Below, in pieces: positions 5,136-7,565 of a stretch of 7,565 nt of DNA (positions are counted from its first letter, which is position 1; each line of letters begins with the position of its first letter). Both the position numbers and the translations under genes were made by a program. The notes below the pieces were generated by a model, which was not told the DNA's origin, made no database searches, and saw only the letters and a program-made list of their open reading frames with translations. This stretch comes from Candidatus Iainarchaeum sp. (GTDB taxonomy: Archaea; Iainarchaeota; Iainarchaeia; Iainarchaeales; JAAZKV01), in the NCBI GenBank assembly GCA_026397035.1, contig JAPLVQ010000187.1, positions 1 to 7,565 of the forward strand, given 5' to 3'.

Positions 5136-6410
5136 TTAATCTATCTGGGCTAAGAAAATATTTCCATCCATTGTCTGATATACAATGTTTTTTCCATAAT
5201 TGTCTAAGCTATAAACATTTGTTGACAATGGAGTAACTCGCGTCCCAATACCTTTTATCAAATCATAGGAGTAAATACCCGCACCGCCCTCAAGCCACGC
5301 AACTTGGTCACCTGAAATTACTGGATTGAATTGGTCGCTAACTGGTGTTTTTAATATTTTCCGCATATTTGTATCAAGATCATATTCGAAAATAGCACTT
5401 TTTCCATTATTTACATCAGTCCAAACCACTTTATTACCTGAAATATCACTAATCTCTCTTTTAGATGGCAAAGTTAACGGATGCTTTGCAATATTTTCCC
5501 ATTTTATATTATAAGCATAAACTCCATCTCGCTGTAACCAAACAATATACCCATTAGAAACTAATCCAGACACCCCTGCTGGAAGCGCTTTATCAACATT
5601 TGTACCCAAATTATACAAATAATTACTAGCTACATACCCTGCTACTGAATTATCATACCCCGTATAAACAACATAATTCCCATCTTGACGAGGCGCAATA
5701 CTAGAAAAATGATAACCTAGTAATCCTTTCTTTGCATTAGTATCTAAATTAATTTGGTATAATCCCATACCTGCCCCTGCATCAGTAAAAATTAAAGAAT
5801 TCTCATATAAAGAAAACCCTGCATGTGCTGGTGTCCCATTATAATGAGTATAACTTTTCTTGTTTATGTCATACACCATTATCCCGATTGAATCAATCCA
5901 TGCAACTCTGTTTTTGAATATAGTTGGCAAATTTCCTAAATCAGCCTTGCCCAAAAGAGTTATTTTCTGGGCAGGTAAACACGCATTTTCAGCACAACCA
6001 TAGGCGCATTCTTCCACAAGGTTCGTTACTGGAGTATTATTAATACACTTAGATCCGACCAAACCTGGATTTAAGCAAAACTGTGCAGTAGTATAGCTTA
6101 CTAAATTAAGTCCATTCCCATCACATTCAGGAGTAGTTGTAGTGAATGTTGAACAATCTGCATCCGAAGAACAAGCAACATTACCACAATCTCGCGGACA
6201 AGTCACACTATTTTCATCAATATCGCAAACCCTATTCCCACAAGAAAATACAGAGCCACAATCTCGCGGGCAAGTTGTAATAGTTTCATCTCCATTACAA
6301 GTACCATCCCCGCAGAATTTTATTTCTCCGCTGCCGGTACAACCACTAAAAAGCATTAATAAAACAAAAGAAGCTGTAATTAAACTAAAAACAAAAAATC
6401 CTGTTCGCAT
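5136..6410 (-). CDS. Predicted surface lipoprotein with two Cys-rich modules and a beta-propeller-like domain
   Basis: A 424-residue protein with an N-terminal hydrophobic segment (5-22) ending in LFSGC24, a plausible lipobox, so it is probably exported and lipid-anchored at C24. Two 24-residue modules follow, CGDGTC...CPRDCG with Cys at 33, 38, 47, 51 and again at 57, 62, 71, 75, then further Cys between 80 and 143 that probably form disulphides. Residues about 150-424 contain some seven units with the pattern hydrophobic-V-h-W/Y-x-D...h-Y-x-h-D/N (for example NKVVWTDV, DQVAWLEGG, GIYSYDL), as in TolB-like or PQQ-like propellers. The exact fold is inferred. The last units lack obvious enzyme motifs, so binding or structural roles are likelier than catalysis. 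It has its own strong promoter, converges with the pilus operon, and starts leaderless at the ATG complementary to 6408-6410. Confidence 0.85.
   Translation of the reverse strand: MRTGFFVFSLITASFVLLMLFSGCTGSGEIKFCGDGTCNGDETITTCPRDCGSVFSCGNRVCDIDENSVTCPRDCGNVACSSDADCSTFTTTTPECDGNGLNLVSYTTAQFCLNPGLVGSKCINNTPVTNLVEECAYGCAENACLPAQKITLLGKADLGNLPTIFKNRVAWIDSIGIMVYDINKKSYTHYNGTPAHAGFSLYENSLIFTDAGAGMGLYQINLDTNAKKGLLGYHFSSIAPRQDGNYVVYTGYDNSVAGYVASNYLYNLGTNVDKALPAGVSGLVSNGYIVWLQRDGVYAYNIKWENIAKHPLTLPSKREISDISGNKVVWTDVNNGKSAIFEYDLDTNMRKILKTPVSDQFNPVISGDQVAWLEGGAGIYSYDLIKGIGTRVTPLSTNVYSLDNYGKNIVYQTMDGNIFLAQID
6184..6275 (-). repeat. Internal DNA duplication encoding the CPRDCG modules
   Basis: A 20-bp word (CCACAATCTCGCGGACAAGT on the plus strand) at 6184-6203 recurs with one mismatch at 6256-6275, 72 bp away, matching the 24-codon period of the two Cys modules. 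DNA-level identity suggests recent duplication or gene conversion of the modules. Confidence 0.6.
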
Positions 6411-6431
6411 AATAAAATAAATACCATCCAG

Positions 6432-6447
6432 CTATATAAACCTTTCT
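6432..6447 (-). promoter_or_regulatory. Strong TATA box plus BRE for the lipoprotein gene
   Basis: On the minus strand the sequence reads AGAAAGGTTTATATAG: a BRE-like AAAGG directly followed by TTTATATA. The box centre is about 27 bp before the ATG (first base at 6410), so the transcript should begin at or within a base or two of the start codon. It is the clearest promoter in the window. Confidence 0.65.
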
Positions 6448-6540
6448 AAGAATTATCCTCACTTTATTATCTCCCCAAAAAATCACCAAAATTAAAAAAA
6501 CGAACACTCTAAAACAAACAAAGAAACTAAAAAAAACAAA

Positions 6541-6675
6541 TGTGACACAAGTCTTGGACTTACACACTTGAAAAGTAAAGGTTAAGTTTAATAATAACAA
6601 GTCTTTCTTAATGTCAGGAAGTAAATAAAATAGACTTTCAGATTAATGAATTAAATAATTTAAATTAAGTGACTT
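6541..6675. promoter_or_regulatory. Cluster of AAGTC/GACTT words in the divergent intergenic region
   Basis: AAGTC occurs at 6549-6553 and 6599-6603, and its complement GACTT at 6557-6561, 6633-6637 and 6671-6675. The first pair forms AAGTC-TTG-GACTT, an inverted repeat, next to the palindrome TGTGACACA (6541-6549). ACAAGTCTT is an exact 9-bp direct repeat (6547-6555 and 6597-6605), 50 bp apart. The cluster lies upstream of the PAC2 gene and could be an operator array. The rest of this interval (6448-6540) is A/C-rich and featureless. Confidence 0.3.
6659..6666 (+). promoter_or_regulatory. Weak TATA-like box for the PAC2 gene
   Basis: TTTAAATT is within an AT-only stretch (6643-6668) and would place transcription start near 6688-6690, a few bases before the TTG at 6696 or the GTG at 6702. 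The match is loose because the surrounding bases are nearly all A and T. Confidence 0.3.
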
Positions 6676-6695
6676 GAACTTTTGTGGTGGTTTGA

Positions 6696-7445
6696 TTGGT
6701 TGTGAAGGAAGCGAGTGGAGCCAGTAAGGATTTAGTTAGGATTATTGAGACCAAAAATATCCCTATGAAGGGTTTTACTTTTATTGAAGGTTTTCCTGAT
6801 CTGGGTCTCGCAGGCACTATTGGAGCAAGGTATCTTGTTGAGAAATTAAAATTTGAGCAGGTTGGTTTTATTGATTCAAGAGTTTTTATGCCAATGATTA
6901 GAATTCAGCAGGGAACACCAATGCACCCTGTGAGGATTTACGCAAGTAAAACTTACAAAATAGTTATTGTTATTGCAGAACAGATAATGGATAATGCGGT
7001 TGCTCCTTTTATGGCCGAAGAGCTTGTCGCTTGGATTAAGAAAAAAGGTATTAAAAGGGTAATCTCTACTTCCGGCGTGAGGATTCCTGATGGAAAGCCA
7101 ATCTATGCTTTTGCGAGTAATGAAGAATCAAAAAAAGTGATTCACAAAAATAAGATTCAAATGATTGATAATGGAATAACTTCTGGGGTTACCGCGCTTT
7201 TGATGCTTGGATTAAAAGATAATGATATTGAGGCTTTTTGCCTTCTTGGGAACGCAAAAAATAACGCGGATTATAATGCTGCTGCGGAAGTAGTAAAGGT
7301 TATTTGCGCTCTAACAAACATTACTATTGATATAAAACCTTTGCTTGCAGAGGCAAAGAATCTTGAGGAAGCGATTGTTCAGCACTTAAAGAATGTCGAA
7401 GAAACCAAGGAAATAAAGCCTGATGCGACGCCAATGTATACTTAA
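6696..7445 (+). CDS. PAC2 family protein (archaeal proteasome assembly chaperone-like, COG2047)
   Basis: About 249 residues matching the archaeal PAC2 family: FIEGFPDLGLAGTIGARYLV (28-47; the family usually has GFPGxGLVG) followed by a Rossmann-like alternation of strands and helices (KIVIVIAEQ, 88-96; RVISTSGVR, 121-129; GVTALLMLGL, 164-173). Archaeal relatives (PbaA/PbaB) bind 20S proteasome alpha-rings as assembly chaperones or activators. The C-terminus is PMYT, so the last three residues fit the hydrophobic-Tyr-X (HbYX) motif used to dock into alpha-ring pockets. The start is uncertain: TTG at 6696 has GGTGG five bases upstream, while GTG at 6702 is an equally open choice that removes two residues. 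No proteasome gene is nearby. It is transcribed away from the lipoprotein gene. Confidence 0.88.
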   Translation: MVVKEASGASKDLVRIIETKNIPMKGFTFIEGFPDLGLAGTIGARYLVEKLKFEQVGFIDSRVFMPMIRIQQGTPMHPVRIYASKTYKIVIVIAEQIMDNAVAPFMAEELVAWIKKKGIKRVISTSGVRIPDGKPIYAFASNEESKKVIHKNKIQMIDNGITSGVTALLMLGLKDNDIEAFCLLGNAKNNADYNAAAEVVKVICALTNITIDIKPLLAEAKNLEEAIVQHLKNVEETKEIKPDATPMYT

Positions 7446-7447
7446 TT

Positions 7448-7461
7448 AAAATCAGATTTTT
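7448..7461 (+). terminator. Possible terminator after the PAC2 gene
   Basis: AAAAT-CAG-ATTTTT starts two bases after the stop codon: a 5-bp AT stem ending in five T. The stem is weak, but the T-run suits archaeal termination. Confidence 0.3.
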
Positions 7462-7470
7462 GTTAAAACA

Positions 7471-7565
7471 ATGGACTTAATACCGCGTGAGTCGCCCTGA
7501 CAGGGTTATTCATTTGCGAGGATGCCTGTGTTTGAAATGGGTTTTCTCCTTTCGATACCTGAACC
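7471..7565. other. GC-richer tail of unknown identity
   Basis: The last 95 bases are about 47% GC, clearly above the preceding intergenic DNA. CCCT-GAC-AGGG (7495-7505) is a small hairpin extended by GTGAGT (7487-7492) pairing with ATTCAT (7509-7514, two wobble pairs). Several frames remain open to the edge on both strands, including minus-strand frames ending at 7506-7508 (TAA) or 7512-7514 (TGA), so the 3' end of a minus-strand gene is possible. None gives a recognisable protein and no RNA family is recognised. Confidence 0.3.

Noticed and set aside
5326..5514. Plus-strand ORF of 62 codons
   Set aside because: Lies wholly inside the propeller-coding part of the minus-strand lipoprotein gene, with no domain.
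6142..6420. Plus-strand ORF of 92 codons opposite the Cys-rich modules
   Set aside because: Its repeated Pro-Gln-Ser-Arg-Gly words are the complement of the duplicated CPRDCG codons; the minus-strand protein has a signal sequence and promoter.
6385..6600. Minus-strand ORF of 71 codons with very hydrophobic product
   Set aside because: It reads the complement of an A-rich intergenic stretch and overlaps the lipoprotein promoter and start; hydrophobicity is a base composition effect.

Overview
The window looks like chromosomal DNA from an AT-rich archaeon, most likely a small-genome DPANN lineage (Woesearchaeota/Pacearchaeota-like). The reasons are: an archaeal PAC2-family proteasome chaperone ending in an HbYX-like tail; an archaeal-type type IV pilus/Tad-like ATPase followed by two separate GspF/TadC-type membrane proteins; a lipoprotein with CGDGxC...CPxDCG modules, a style frequent in DPANN surface proteins; and TATA-like boxes about 25 bp upstream of start codons, consistent with leaderless or short-leader transcripts. 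The lineage is inference; no rRNA or tRNA is visible.

Layout. 2-130: C-terminal end of an ORF cut by the window edge, possibly a transposase. 185-487: small charged helical protein of unknown function. 665-1012: DUF192 protein. 1013-1591: a 579-bp gene-free stretch with several good inverted repeats, an orphan TATA box, a 12-bp direct repeat and a 16-codon upstream ORF; this is the least explained part of the window. 1592-5000: a three-gene plus-strand operon for a pilus/secretion motor (ATPase, then two T2SSF-domain membrane proteins). 5001-5135: a degenerate 17-bp tandem repeat between convergent genes. 5136-6410 (minus strand): a predicted surface lipoprotein with two Cys-rich modules and a beta-propeller-like domain, with a strong TATA/BRE promoter. 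6411-6695: divergent intergenic region with repeated AAGTC/GACTT words. 6696-7445: PAC2-family protein. 7446-7565: a GC-richer tail without an assignable gene.

How the genes fit together. The ATPase would power assembly or retraction of an extracellular filament through the platform made by the two polytopic proteins. No pilin, prepilin peptidase or secretin is visible, so substrates must be encoded elsewhere. The neighbouring lipoprotein is probably exposed at the cell surface, but nothing in the sequence ties it to the pilus motor. The DUF192 and PAC2 genes look like independently transcribed housekeeping genes. I see no clearly new defence or mobile system. The best candidates for undescribed biology are the structured 1013-1591 region, the Asn/Lys-rich insertion in the ATPase, and the 17-bp repeat array.
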